Source: an uncultured Chloroflexota bacterium (lineage in GTDB: Bacteria; Chloroflexota; Anaerolineae; Anaerolineales; Anaerolineaceae). Taken from it: a stretch of 64,000 bases of DNA. The stretch lies in assembly GCA_902791025.1 (NCBI GenBank), contig CADATZ010000001.1, forward strand, positions 124,001 to 188,000, written 5' to 3'. The notes under the pieces were generated by a model. That model ran no database searches. It was not told the DNA's origin and saw only the letters and a program-made list of their open reading frames with translations. Below, one piece after another: positions 8,819 through 18,837 of this stretch. Position 1 is the stretch's first letter; each line of letters starts with the position of its first letter. Both the position numbers and the translations under genes were made by a program.

Positions 8819-9931
8819 ATGACAGAAATTTATGAAAAAGCAGTTGGTGTACGTTTTTCACCTGTAAGTAAAGCTTATTTTTTTGATGCAAATGGGTATG
8901 ACCTCGACCTGGAAGATTATGTTATCGTGGAATCGATCCGCGGAAGGCAAATCGGTAAAGTGGTTCAGGTCAAAACGGATTATGTGAATGAAGGAGAGCC
9001 TCTAAAGGTTGTGCTGCGTCCGGCTTCCTCAAAGGATCTGGTAGCAAGAGAACTTTTCAATCAGAAGAAGGACGAGGCAATTGAATACGCAAGAAAACGT
9101 CTGACAGAGCTAAATCTGGAGAACGTGAAGATTTTGGATGCGGAATTCAGTTTCGACGGGAACCGATTACAGATCAATTACGCCAGTGATAATGATGAAA
9201 AGGTCGATTTAAAAACTTTGAAGTTTGATCTGTTGCGGTATTTCCCTTCAGTTAATCAAGTGGACCTGAGACAATTAGGTCCGCGGGATGTGGCGAAAAG
9301 CATCCCGGGTATGGGGGCCTGCGGTCTATCCTGCCGCTGCTGTTGCCGATATCTGACGGAATTCAGCTCTATATCCATTAAAATGGCGAAGGAGCAGGGG
9401 ATTTCTCTTACTCCTGCTGAAATTACCGGAATGTGCGGACGACTTCGCTGCTGTCTGGTTTATGAGAATGATTATTATGTGGAGTGCCGCAAGAAGCTGC
9501 CGAAAAAGAATAAGCGTGTTGTTACACCTCAGGGTGAGGGGAAAGTTCTTGAGGTATTTCCAATGCGGGATTCCGTTTTGGTGGATATTCCCGAGGTAGG
9601 CCGGCGTGAATTTAAACGGGAACAGTTGATAACAGACGGTACGGCTCCGGTTTCAAATGATGTTCAGCCGCTTGTTCAAAGTGATGACAATGATGTTGAA
9701 GATAAAGACATTCTTGCCCTTGTGAGTGGAAACGAAGATTATGTCGAACCGGAAAAGCCTGAAAAACCGGTCAAACCGGCGTATAATGGAAAACCTGATC
9801 GGAGAGAACGTCCGGAACGCAAAAGCAGACGGGATAAGGATGCTGCCGGGGACAAGCCGGAAAAAAGTATTCAGCGCAAGGAACGTCCCGGTAGACAGAA
9901 TCGCAGCAACAGACCGGAAAAAACGGAATAA
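8819..9931 (+). CDS. ricT: PSP1-domain protein, RicT/YaaT family
   Basis: The product has 370 residues. The PSP1 domain occupies about 1-270. Conserved cysteine clusters GACGLSCRCCC (about 162-172) and MCGRLRCC (about 202-209) match those that hold Fe-S clusters in RicT of the Bacillus Y-complex, which influences RNase Y and mRNA processing (family knowledge). The last about 80 residues are a low-complexity tail rich in Lys, Glu, Pro and Arg (EKPEKPVKP, RRERPERKSRR), likely disordered and possibly RNA-binding. It lies directly downstream of the SH3b gene. Confidence 0.9.
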   Translation: MTEIYEKAVGVRFSPVSKAYFFDANGYDLDLEDYVIVESIRGRQIGKVVQVKTDYVNEGEPLKVVLRPASSKDLVARELFNQKKDEAIEYARKRLTELNLENVKILDAEFSFDGNRLQINYASDNDEKVDLKTLKFDLLRYFPSVNQVDLRQLGPRDVAKSIPGMGACGLSCRCCCRYLTEFSSISIKMAKEQGISLTPAEITGMCGRLRCCLVYENDYYVECRKKLPKKNKRVVTPQGEGKVLEVFPMRDSVLVDIPEVGRREFKREQLITDGTAPVSNDVQPLVQSDDNDVEDKDILALVSGNEDYVEPEKPEKPVKPAYNGKPDRRERPERKSRRDKDAAGDKPEKSIQRKERPGRQNRSNRPEKTE

Positions 9932-9980
9932 GTTCTATGCCTAACCATCGCAGATAGTATGGTGGTTCAAAAATGAAATG

Positions 9981-10009
9981 AAAAATCCCGGTACTTGGCC
10001 GGGATTTTT
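9981..10009. terminator. Bidirectional terminator between ricT and pgk
   Basis: AAAAATCCCGG pairs with CCGGGATTTTT around a short loop. T-tracts result in both directions, and the hairpin separates convergent ricT and pgk. Confidence 0.9.
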
Positions 10010-10030
10010 GTGATTTTATAGTCTAAGGAA

Positions 10031-11206
10031 TTATTTATCCTCTAATGCGGCAACACCCGGAAGAACGATGCCTTCCAGCATTTCGAGGGAAGCACCACCG
10101 CCGGTGGAGATGTGTGTTACCTTGTCGGCCAGGCCGGATTCCTGGATGGCTGCGACGGAATCGCCGCCGCCGATAATGGAAATGGCATTGCTGTCAGCGA
10201 CTGCCTGAGCGACAGCGAAGGTACCCTTGGCAAATTCGGGCATTTCGAAGACACCCATCGGGCCGTTCCAGACAACTGTAGCGGCATCGGCAACCAGTTT
10301 GCTGTAGCATTCAACGGTCTTCGGACCGATGTCAAGGACACGCCAGCCAGCCGGGACATTGCCGGTGTCGATGCATTTCTTTTCAGCATCGTTGTCAAAA
10401 GCGTTGGCAATGACCATGTCAACGGGCAGAACGAGCTTATCGGAACCGGCAGCGAGGATTTCTTTCGCGGTATCGATTGCTTCGTCCTGAACGAGGGAAT
10501 CGGCCATGTCATAGCCCTGGGCTGCGAAGAAGGTGTTGGCCATACCACCGCCGATGAGGACTTTGTCAGCTTTGTTCAGCAGGTTCTTGATGACGCCGAT
10601 TTTATCGGAGATCTTGGCACCGCCAAGTATAGCGACGAACGGGCGTTTCGGATCTTCAACTGCGGAGGAAAGATACTGGATCTCTTTTTCGAGCAGGAAG
10701 CCGGCGACACCGGGTTTGAAGTGAGTTACGCCTTCCGTGGAAGAATGTGCGCGGTGAGCGGTACCGAAAGCATCGTTGACATAGAGGTCAGCCAGGTCAG
10801 CAAGGCCTTTTGCGAGTTCGAGATCGTTCTTTTCTTCGCCTTTGTAGTAGCGGGTGTTTTCGAGAACGAGAATTTCGCCCGGTTTCAATGCTGCAGCAGC
10901 CTTCTGGGCAGATTCACCGATGCAGTCATCAGCGAAGTAAACAGGGTTGGAAACGAGACCCTTCAGATATTCGGCAACCGGCGCGAGGGAATACTGCGGA
11001 TTGCGTTCGCCTTTCGGGCGGCCGAGATGGGAGCAGAGGATCACGGCTGCGCCATTGTCCAGCAGATACTGAATGGTGGGCAGGGCACCGCGAATACGGG
11101 TGTCATCACCGACGACGCCGTCTTTGAGTGGAACGTTGAAATCAACGCGGACAAGAACCTTTTTACCGTTGACATCGATATCACGGACAGTTTTTTTATT
11201 GAACAT
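10031..11206 (-). CDS. pgk: Phosphoglycerate kinase
   Basis: A 391-residue glycolytic kinase that makes ATP from 1,3-bisphosphoglycerate. Family motifs are VRVDFNVPL near the N-terminus, [13 protein letters not shown], and the ATP-binding GPMGVFE and GGGDSVAAI segments. The start has a GGAGAAAG ribosome site. It is the third gene of a yvcK-gap-pgk cluster. A perfect 12-bp hairpin with a T-tract lies in the leader between gap and pgk, so its expression may be set by partial termination or by mRNA processing there. No tpi follows. Confidence 0.98.
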   Translation of the reverse strand: MFNKKTVRDIDVNGKKVLVRVDFNVPLKDGVVGDDTRIRGALPTIQYLLDNGAAVILCSHLGRPKGERNPQYSLAPVAEYLKGLVSNPVYFADDCIGESAQKAAAALKPGEILVLENTRYYKGEEKNDLELAKGLADLADLYVNDAFGTAHRAHSSTEGVTHFKPGVAGFLLEKEIQYLSSAVEDPKRPFVAILGGAKISDKIGVIKNLLNKADKVLIGGGMANTFFAAQGYDMADSLVQDEAIDTAKEILAAGSDKLVLPVDMVIANAFDNDAEKKCIDTGNVPAGWRVLDIGPKTVECYSKLVADAATVVWNGPMGVFEMPEFAKGTFAVAQAVADSNAISIIGGGDSVAAIQESGLADKVTHISTGGGASLEMLEGIVLPGVAALEDK

Positions 11207-11233
11207 GCTTTACTTTCTCCTTACAAATGATAA

Positions 11234-11274
11234 AAAAGGTGATTGCTGCGGCAAAACCGAAACAATCACCTTTT
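11234..11274 (-). terminator. Hairpin between gap and pgk (attenuator or partial terminator)
   Basis: In the mRNA sense, AAAAGGTGATTG and CAATCACCTTTT pair perfectly over 12 bp around an 17-base loop, followed by a T-run. The pgk ribosome site begins only about 12 bases further on, so the hairpin sits inside an operon and would reduce or process read-through into pgk. Confidence 0.8.
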
Positions 11275-11295
11275 CATTTCAAAAAGCTAAAAGGC

Positions 11296-13390
<2,095 letters not shown>

Positions 13391-13453
13391 GTCTCTATCT
13401 TATCATAAGTTGCGTTATTTCAAAATAAACGTCATGAATTTTAATGAAATCTC

Positions 13454-13482
13454 TTGCTTAAAAACAAGGGTGGTATTATACT
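13454..13482 (+). promoter_or_regulatory. Sigma-70-type promoter of tRNA-Pro
   Basis: TTGCTT and TATACT are separated by 17 bp. The predicted start lies about six bases before the mature tRNA. Confidence 0.8.
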
Positions 13483-13495
13483 ATTGTTCGTTGTT

Positions 13496-13570
13496 CGGGG
13501 CGTGGCTCAGTCCGGATAGAGTGCACGGTTCGGGTCCGTGAGGTCGGCGGTTCAAATCCGCCCGCCCCGA
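13496..13570 (+). tRNA. tRNA-Pro (anticodon CGG)
   Basis: The 75-base cloverleaf has acceptor CGGGGCG/CGCCCCG with the C1:G72 pair typical of bacterial tRNA-Pro and discriminator A. The anticodon stem is CACGG/CCGTG with loop TTCGGGT, and the T arm is GGCGG TTCAAAT CCGCC. CCA is not encoded. Confidence 0.95.
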
Positions 13571-13571
13571 C

Positions 13572-13603
13572 AAAAAAATCGCTTGAAAGAGCGATTTTTT
13601 TTT
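13572..13603 (+). terminator. Intrinsic terminator after tRNA-Pro
   Basis: AAATCGCT pairs with AGCGATTT around TGAA and is followed by a run of T. It begins one base after the discriminator position. Confidence 0.9.
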
Positions 13604-13630
13604 ATGAACTTATCAAAACTACAAAAAAAC

Positions 13631-13684
13631 TAACACCTGACACCCAACACCCAACACCCAATTCCTAATACCTAATACCTGACA
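13631..13684. repeat. Degenerate heptamer tract
   Basis: Successive 7-bp units of the type ACACCCA, ATTCCTA, ATACCTA run up to and include the last codon and stop of the minus-strand formiminotransferase gene. It belongs to the window-wide class of 7-bp-period tracts. Confidence 0.8.
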
Positions 13685-14570
13685 TCTTAGATTCAATAAT
13701 CTTTTCCGGTGAAAAATCCCGCAGCAGCAGCTCTTCCGGATCAGTTCCCGACAGTGCGGCTTGTGGGAGCATCCCGATCAATTCCGTGTACAGCGGATTT
13801 ACGTCCAATCTTGCCGATTCTTTTGCAATTGCTTCGATCACGGTCTTCATAGATGTTTTATGATAATCCAATAGATTCATAGAAACTTGCGCATAGCCAT
13901 TTACCATCAGGCCGATAGCCTGAAGTCCCGGCAATCCGCCTGAAGATTCCCGTATCTTTCTTGCGATCATGCGCGCGGGAGCGGGATCAGTGCAGTTAAG
14001 ATAAACATTGAAAGCGATGAGAAAGTCTCTTGCCCCGATGGAAACGCCGCCGGCAGTGTTCAGACGCCTGGGACCGAAATCCGGTGCGCGGTCCGGGTCG
14101 ATGGCTATGACTTCTTTGAGCCTGTGGTATCCGCCTCTGCGGATGTCAGCCAGCCGTTGATGGGCCGGTGTCTTTGCGGATTTCGCGTAGAGATAAACCG
14201 GTAATTCAAGTTCATCCGCGATTCGTTTTCCAACCGTTTCGGATAGCTGCACACATTCTTCCATACTTGTGTTCTTCAGCGGAACGAAAGGAATGACATC
14301 CGTCGCTCCAATGCAGGGATGAACGCCTTCGTGTGTTTCCATATTTATGAATTGAGCGGCAGTCCTGGTGAAGCGCAGTACCGCGTTCTCAACGGCTTGA
14401 GGTGAACCGGCGAAAGTGAAAACCGAACGGTTATGATCCGCGTCGGCACTGTAGTCCCACAGTTCACAGTCGCCCTCTTGAACAATGGCTTCCCGGATTG
14501 CCTCGATGACGGATCGGTCTCTCCCTTCGGAAAAATTCGGAACACATTCAATCAATTTATCATTCATCAT
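13665..14570 (-). CDS. Glutamate formiminotransferase (FtcD N-terminal family)
   Basis: The product has 301 residues, the length of the stand-alone formiminotransferase domain. Motifs are IECVPNFSEGRD at the start, VFTFAG, THEGVHPCIGATDVIPF (catalytic His region), YLYAKSA and GARDFLIAFNV. The family transfers a formimino or formyl group between glutamate derivatives and tetrahydrofolate. The cyclodeaminase domain is missing and no hut genes are near, so a one-carbon or folate role is likely but the true substrate is open. The ribosome site is GGAGATAAG. The stop lies in a heptamer tract. Confidence 0.88.
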   Translation of the reverse strand: MMNDKLIECVPNFSEGRDRSVIEAIREAIVQEGDCELWDYSADADHNRSVFTFAGSPQAVENAVLRFTRTAAQFINMETHEGVHPCIGATDVIPFVPLKNTSMEECVQLSETVGKRIADELELPVYLYAKSAKTPAHQRLADIRRGGYHRLKEVIAIDPDRAPDFGPRRLNTAGGVSIGARDFLIAFNVYLNCTDPAPARMIARKIRESSGGLPGLQAIGLMVNGYAQVSMNLLDYHKTSMKTVIEAIAKESARLDVNPLYTELIGMLPQAALSGTDPEELLLRDFSPEKIIESKMSGIRY

Positions 14571-14660
14571 TTCTTATCTCCAAAAGTAAAACAATCGCAT
14601 TGAACAGGAAACCAAGCAGCGAAATCTAAAATCACTACAACTGCCAACTATCAGCTTCTA

Positions 14661-14684
14661 ACCACTGATCACTGATCACTGACT
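14661..14684. repeat. Short heptamer tract at rarA 3' end
   Basis: Units CCACTGAT, CACTGAT, CACTGAC repeat with a 7-bp period. They include the rarA stop codon and last residues. Confidence 0.65.
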
Positions 14685-15992
14685 CTTCTTCCATCGTTCC
14701 ATTCGTTCGCGGATGATTTTCTCATATCCCTGATCGCTTGGAACATAAAACCCGCCATCAACGGATTTGGGCAGATACTGCTGTTTGACATGGTGCTCCG
14801 GGAAGTTGTGGGGATAGAGATAACCTTTCCCATGCCCAAGTGCCTGTGCATCCCGGTTGGCGTCCATTAGGTGTGTGGGAACTGGTCCGGCGCCTTCTTT
14901 CTTAATTTGATCCATCGCGTTGAAAATCCCCAGTGCGGAGTTGGATTTCGGAGCGGTGGCACAATAGAGAACAGCCTCCGCGATTGGGTAATAACCTTCC
15001 GGCATACCGACATAATCAAAGGCGTTGGCCGCTGCCATGGCGATCTGCAGCGCCCGGGGGTCGGCCATACCGATATCTTCACAGGCGAGAATGATCAACC
15101 GTCTGAGGATAAAATGCGGATCTTCTCCGGAAAGCAGCATCTTTGAGACCCAATACAGCGCCGCATCCGGGTCAGACCCTCTTACGGATTTGATGAAGGC
15201 GGAAATAGTGTCGTAGTGGGAGTCGCCTTTTTTGTCGTAATTAAGCGCCCGCTCCTGGATGGAATCTTCCGCAACGGAAAGGGTGATGTGGATGCAGCCT
15301 TCCTCATCAGGTGCGGTGGATTCAACAGCAAGTTCGAGTGCGTTCAGCAGGTTGCGCGCGTCGGAATTGCTGCGGCTGATGAGGAGATCACGCGCATCCT
15401 CGTCGAGACGGATATTCCGCTTTCCGTAGCCGCGTTCTTCGTCTGTCAACGCACGGTTGATGATGGTTTGCAGTGCCTGGTCATCCAGCGGATGTGTTTC
15501 AAAGACACGTGAGCGTGAGAGCAGTGCTTTGTTTACCTCGAAAAAGGGATTTTCGGTGGTGGCACAAATCAGCGTCAATAAACCATTCTCCACATGAGGG
15601 AGGAGTGCATCTTGCTGGGATTTGTTCCAGCGGTGGACTTCATCAACAAAAAGCAGCGTGCGTTTGTTATAGAGTTTCTTGCGTTCTTTGGCATCGGCCA
15701 CAACAGCACGCAGCTCCTGCACACCGGCAAGGACCGCGGAAATCGTTACGAAATCAGCTGATGATGCGCGTGCGATCAGGCTGGCGAGGGTGGTTTTCCC
15801 TGTCCCGGGAGGTCCGAACAGCAGGATGGAGGAAAAGAGCCGGTCGGCTTCGATCGCGCGCCTGAGAAGCTTTCCCTTCCCGATGATATGGTCCTGCCCG
15901 ACCAGTTCGTCGAGCGTTCTTGGCCTCATCCGTGAGGCAAGCGGCTGAGAATCGTCATAACTTTGCTGATCGTTATAATCGAATAAGTCCAT
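14676..15992 (-). CDS. rarA: Replication-associated recombination protein A (AAA+ ATPase)
   Basis: The product has 438 residues from MDLFDYN; six residues upstream another ATG exists, but neither has a ribosome site. Walker A GPPGTGKTT, Walker B LLFVDEVHRWNK, sensor GATTENPFF-like CATTENPFFEVN and the C-terminal tetramer domain mark RarA/MgsA. It acts at stalled replication forks with SSB. A TATAAT hexamer ends seven bases before the ATG, so the transcript could be leaderless (inference). The C-terminus runs into a heptamer tract. Confidence 0.95.
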   Translation of the reverse strand: MDLFDYNDQQSYDDSQPLASRMRPRTLDELVGQDHIIGKGKLLRRAIEADRLFSSILLFGPPGTGKTTLASLIARASSADFVTISAVLAGVQELRAVVADAKERKKLYNKRTLLFVDEVHRWNKSQQDALLPHVENGLLTLICATTENPFFEVNKALLSRSRVFETHPLDDQALQTIINRALTDEERGYGKRNIRLDEDARDLLISRSNSDARNLLNALELAVESTAPDEEGCIHITLSVAEDSIQERALNYDKKGDSHYDTISAFIKSVRGSDPDAALYWVSKMLLSGEDPHFILRRLIILACEDIGMADPRALQIAMAAANAFDYVGMPEGYYPIAEAVLYCATAPKSNSALGIFNAMDQIKKEGAGPVPTHLMDANRDAQALGHGKGYLYPHNFPEHHVKQQYLPKSVDGGFYVPSDQGYEKIIRERMERWKKSQ

Positions 15993-16019
15993 GAGGTTAA
16001 TTATATGCAATTTTTGAAT

Positions 16020-16055
16020 AAGGTGTTAGGTGTTAGGGATTAGGGGTTGGGGCTG
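16020..16055. repeat. Heptamer tract upstream of rarA
   Basis: Units GGTGTTA, GGTGTTA, GGGATTA, GGGGTTG follow each other with a 7-bp period, close to the rarA start. Confidence 0.7.
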
Positions 16056-16145
16056 GAGAAAAATGTCATAATTGATTTGGCTGATATAAACGTAGTGTAT
16101 CTGTTCATTATGAGTCAATGAAACCTGTTCTGTTGAATCAATCAT

Positions 16146-16161
16146 GAGTCAACGAAAACAG
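16146..16161 (+). repeat. Dispersed repeat GAGTCAACGAAAACAG, copy 1
   Basis: A 16-bp word found again, inverted, at 16892-16907. Both copies are embedded in 80-90 bp with several TTGACTCA-like words. The pair flanks the ferredoxin and tRNA-His genes. Confidence 0.6.
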
Positions 16162-16196
16162 GTCACATTGACTCATTTGTGACAGCTGCTATTAAA

Positions 16197-16233
16197 AAAG
16201 AACCTCCGGTTTGTTTATGCCGGAGGTTCTCTT
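16197..16233 (-). terminator. Intrinsic terminator of the ferredoxin gene
   Basis: AGAACCTCCGG pairs with CCGGAGGTTCT around ten bases, followed in the minus sense by TTTTTTAA. It lies about 20 bases after the ferredoxin stop. Confidence 0.9.
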
Positions 16234-16253
16234 TTTAATCAAATTTGAATGAA

Positions 16254-16424
16254 TTAGCCTTCTGCCGGGGCGCCGACGGGGCAAACACTTGCGCAGGTAC
16301 CGCAGTCGATGCAGGTATCCTTGTCAATGACCATGTAATCGCCTTCAGTGATGGCTGAAACCGGGCATTCGCCTACACATGCGCCGCATGCAATACAAGT
16401 ATCCTTATCAATAACGTAAGCCAT
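16254..16424 (-). CDS. 2[4Fe-4S] ferredoxin, clostridial type
   Basis: The product has 56 residues from MAYVIDKD, after a TTGGAGGAAAA ribosome site. Two CxxCxxCxxxCP clusters ([12 protein letters not shown] and [12 protein letters not shown]) hold two [4Fe-4S] centres. Such ferredoxins carry electrons for pyruvate- and oxoglutarate-type oxidoreductases; the korDABC operon at 58.6-61.3 kb is a candidate user. It is monocistronic with its own terminator. Confidence 0.97.
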   Translation of the reverse strand: MAYVIDKDTCIACGACVGECPVSAITEGDYMVIDKDTCIDCGTCASVCPVGAPAEG

Positions 16425-16614
16425 TTTTTCCTCCAATTATGGTTAACAAAAAGTATTTTCTTCTATGTTTTCTATTATATGCCCGATTTCCTGTTTGTGA
16501 AGTAAAAAATCATATTTTCTAAACCCTTTTCATTACAAATAATCTGGTCAGCGCCGGAAAAGAGGCGTATCTGTTTTCTTGCTGTTTTCTTAATCATAAA
16601 AAATCACGAATTGC

Positions 16615-16642
16615 TTGCATTTCGTAGAATCTGTGCTAAAAT
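16615..16642 (+). promoter_or_regulatory. Sigma-70-type promoter of tRNA-His
   Basis: TTGCAT and TAAAAT are separated by 16 bp. The mature tRNA begins 18 bases after the -10 box. Confidence 0.7.
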
Positions 16643-16660
16643 ATCTTTTGTCCGTAATAT

Positions 16661-16733
16661 GGAGGCTGTAGCTCAATGGCAGAGCGCTTGTCTGTGGAAC
16701 AAGATGTTGTGGGTTCGAGCCCCACCAGCCTCC
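16661..16733 (+). tRNA. tRNA-His (anticodon GTG)
   Basis: The cloverleaf has the extra G(-1) paired with C73 that is unique to tRNA-His: GGAGGCTG pairs with CAGCCTCC over eight bases. The anticodon loop is TGTGGAA and the T loop is GTGGG TTCGAGC CCCAC. CCA is not encoded. Confidence 0.96.
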
Positions 16734-16772
16734 CCTTTTTATTTAATGAAATATTGCGACAATTCAATGCTT

Positions 16773-16843
16773 GGTGGCGCAACACACAGTACGTTTTTTT
16801 ATGCGGACTGCACCGCAGCAAAAGGCTGTGCAGGTGAGCTTTA
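16773..16843. repeat. Palindromic MITE/REP-like element, CAGTACAG core (copy B2)
   Basis: GGCGCAACACACAGTACG and the right part GCAAAAGGCTGTGCAGGTG match the element at 1138-1209, with a diverged right arm. It follows tRNA-His and precedes the inverted GAGTCAACG repeat; no gene is visible between 16734 and 17022. Confidence 0.6.
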
Positions 16844-16891
16844 ATCTGAATAGTAACGAAACATTGATTAGTTCAGTATGAATCGAGTGAT

Positions 16892-16907
16892 CTGTTTTCG
16901 TTGACTC
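16892..16907 (-). repeat. Dispersed repeat GAGTCAACGAAAACAG, copy 2 (inverted)
   Basis: The plus strand reads CTGTTTTCGTTGACTC, the exact reverse complement of 16146-16161. Confidence 0.6.
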
Positions 16908-17022
16908 GCTCTGAGTCAACAGATTATGTCACTTGACTCAGAATAACAATAACTATCCCCAATGTTTCGCATAGAAGAAAATTGATTTCCTATTGTTTGT
17001 ATGACACTTCAGGACCTGATCT

Positions 17023-18549
17023 TCAGCTGCTGTCTATGTTTTTCAGGATAGAGCGCATCTGGGCCGCCTGCTGCGGATAGATCCGATTAAAATCGGGGTC
17101 TGCAGCAAGATAACGGAGTTCATCGAAGGTGAAAGTGAGTTTTCCATCATCGGAACCTCCGCTGCGGGCGAAGGCATTCTGAAGAATTTGAAGATAAGCA
17201 GGATGATCAGCTCCCGGGAATTGGTCCGCAGAAATTGTCCTGACATCCTCTTCAGAAGGAGATGGATCCTCTGCCGGGAGTTGTTCCGCAGGAATTGTTC
17301 TGGCAATCTTCTCTGCTTGCGATGCTTTCCCTGCTGTGGACTGTCCCATCATTGGACCATCCCCATTATCATTTGCGGAGGAATTCCCAACCGAAGGCTC
17401 TGAAGGATGATCTGTTATTATGTTTTCTGCAATCGGCAGATCCTCCGCAGGCTCTTTTAGAAGATTGCTTTCTTTTTCGTTATCTGTTCCGGTTTGATTT
17501 TCTTTTTGATTCTTTTCGTCTTGTGGATCCTGATCATTTTCCTTGACTTGATGTTCCTCTTTGTACCATCTTGTCCCTTGCTCCTTGTTCCTGTCTCTCC
17601 TCTCTGAATCCTGCCCCCTGTTTTCTTCCTTCTTCATTCCCGATGACGGGACAGTCACCTTTGGCAGCTTCTCCGCTATGGGACTGGTACCGTCAGGTGC
17701 CTGTCCCGAAGGGTTGAGCGAATTATTCGGGACAGTCGCCTTCGGAAACAGTCCTCTTTTCGGCGCCGCATCAAATGAATTGAATGCTCGCGGCGCGGTG
17801 AGCGCACCGGGTTCCCGAATGGCGGAAGGAGGAGTCAGATTAGAGATGGGAGAGTTGAGATATGAGGTATGAGTTCTTTCACTCAATGCCTGAACCAGCA
17901 GATCAGAAGTATCCGGCAAAGCCTGAGGCTCCTGTTCCCCGACAATCTCTTCATTCTTTCTCCTTCCATCTTCATTCTCCGGTCCCTTGACCCTTGCTCC
18001 CGGATCCTCCCTGGTCCCTGAATCCTGAATCCTGACCACTGAATTAAGCTTATCTCTTGTCTTAAACAGCCTCATCAGCATATTATTCCAGCCAATCTGG
18101 TTCATCAACAGACGTTCACCGATCTCCGGATGGGAGCGGGATGTCTGCAGCACGCCGAGGTATGACTTGCGAAAGTGGTAGGACGCCACGCCCAGCAGGT
18201 CCTGAATGGACATCGGGGATTGACTGAGATCCTCACCCCGCTGATGCAGGGTAACCAGACCGCGCCCCATGGTGGTGACGCCGTTCATGACCATTCGGCT
18301 CAATTGTACAAAACGTTTGGAGAAATAATTGACCTTTTTCGCCTCATCGACCCATATCGACATCGCGTTGAACGTCAGCTTCATCGATTCCAGCACATCC
18401 GGCATTTCTTTGGTCGTGAATGGATCAATGACAGAATCAGACAGCGGAGCGGATGCCAGAATATCCTTGTCCCATGGCATCAGATGACCGTTTTCCAACC
18501 CGATCAACGCGTTCATGTACATCAAGTGGTATGTTCCGCTGTCCCTCAT
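17023..18549 (-). CDS. Unknown protein with conserved N-terminal domain and repeat-built linker (paralogue of 53015-54181)
   Basis: The product has 508 residues. Residues 1 to about 170 (MRDSGTYHLMYMNALIGLEN onward) are nearly identical to the N-terminus of the product at 53015-54181. They look helical, with no signal peptide or membrane segment. Residues about 175-430 are low-complexity and probably disordered. Their DNA contains heptamer tracts (about 17565-17632, 17842-17878 and 17965-18050) and two GGGACAGTCGCC-type palindromes. A C-terminal domain of about 70 residues (HPAYLQILQNAF to ILKNIDSS) is only faintly like that of the paralogue. The family is not recognised. A divergent promoter/operator region lies upstream. 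Confidence 0.75.
   Translation of the reverse strand: MRDSGTYHLMYMNALIGLENGHLMPWDKDILASAPLSDSVIDPFTTKEMPDVLESMKLTFNAMSIWVDEAKKVNYFSKRFVQLSRMVMNGVTTMGRGLVTLHQRGEDLSQSPMSIQDLLGVASYHFRKSYLGVLQTSRSHPEIGERLLMNQIGWNNMLMRLFKTRDKLNSVVRIQDSGTREDPGARVKGPENEDGRRKNEEIVGEQEPQALPDTSDLLVQALSERTHTSYLNSPISNLTPPSAIREPGALTAPRAFNSFDAAPKRGLFPKATVPNNSLNPSGQAPDGTSPIAEKLPKVTVPSSGMKKEENRGQDSERRDRNKEQGTRWYKEEHQVKENDQDPQDEKNQKENQTGTDNEKESNLLKEPAEDLPIAENIITDHPSEPSVGNSSANDNGDGPMMGQSTAGKASQAEKIARTIPAEQLPAEDPSPSEEDVRTISADQFPGADHPAYLQILQNAFARSGGSDDGKLTFTFDELRYLAADPDFNRIYPQQAAQMRSILKNIDSS
17565..18050. repeat. Heptamer tracts inside a coding sequence
   Basis: Three tracts at about 17565-17632, 17842-17878 and 17965-18050 consist of degenerate 7-bp units such as ATCCTGA, TTGCTCC and GAGATAT. 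Seven is not a multiple of three, so each unit shifts the codon phase and the encoded peptide repeats only every three units. They form the linker of the minus-strand protein. Confidence 0.75.
17645..17755. repeat. Two GGGACAGTCGCC-type palindromes within coding sequence
   Basis: At 17645-17710 CGGGACAGTCACC faces GGTGCCTGTCCCG, and at 17727-17755 CGGGACAGTCGCCTTCGG faces AACAG. The same words recur at 19163-19194 and 19257-19290 in non-coding DNA. In the protein they encode two copies of KATVPNNS or KVTVPSSG. Confidence 0.65.
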
Positions 18550-18555
18550 AGCTTC

Positions 18556-18672
18556 TCCTTAATTAGGTGTTAGGTAATAGGTATTAGGTGTTGGGTGTTG
18601 GGTAATGGTCCCTAAATCCTTGCTCCTTGATCCTTTTTCCTGGCCCCTGGATCCTGAATTCTGAATCCTGAT
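18556..18672. repeat. Heptamer tract upstream of the repeat-linker gene
   Basis: Units such as TTAGGTG, TTGGGTG, then ATCCTTG, TCCTTGA and ATTCTGA fill the leader between the promoter and the start codon. The paralogous locus has a matching tract at 54195-54345. Confidence 0.75.
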
Positions 18673-18703
18673 AAACAGTATACACAATTTTTAAATTAAA
18701 AAA

Positions 18704-18749
18704 ACCACCAATATTGGCGGTTGACAAATGATCAATTTTGTGGTATATG
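18704..18749 (+). promoter_or_regulatory. Promoter with overlapping 18-bp palindrome (copy 1)
   Basis: The palindrome ACCACCAATATTGGCGGT (18704-18721) abuts TTGACA (18721-18726), which is followed after 17 bp by TATATG (18744-18749). This is a strong plus-strand promoter facing the broken HIRAN gene. On the other strand a TATACT hexamer near 18680 could serve the minus-strand gene. The same arrangement is conserved at 54378-54423, so the palindrome is a plausible repressor site for a divergent pair. Confidence 0.7.
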
Positions 18750-18837
18750 GCAATGATTCATTTAACTTCTGCCTCAAAGTGGTCAAAGATACCTGTCCAC
18801 CGAGCAGCGGTCCGGAAATAAGAATAGGAGAAACATC

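Noticed and set aside
10112..11230. A 372-codon plus-strand frame opposite pgk, and similar long frames opposite gap, the solute-binding protein gene and the ABC ATPase at 41 kb
   Set aside because: All mirror well-supported genes, have no ribosome sites and give low-complexity translations.
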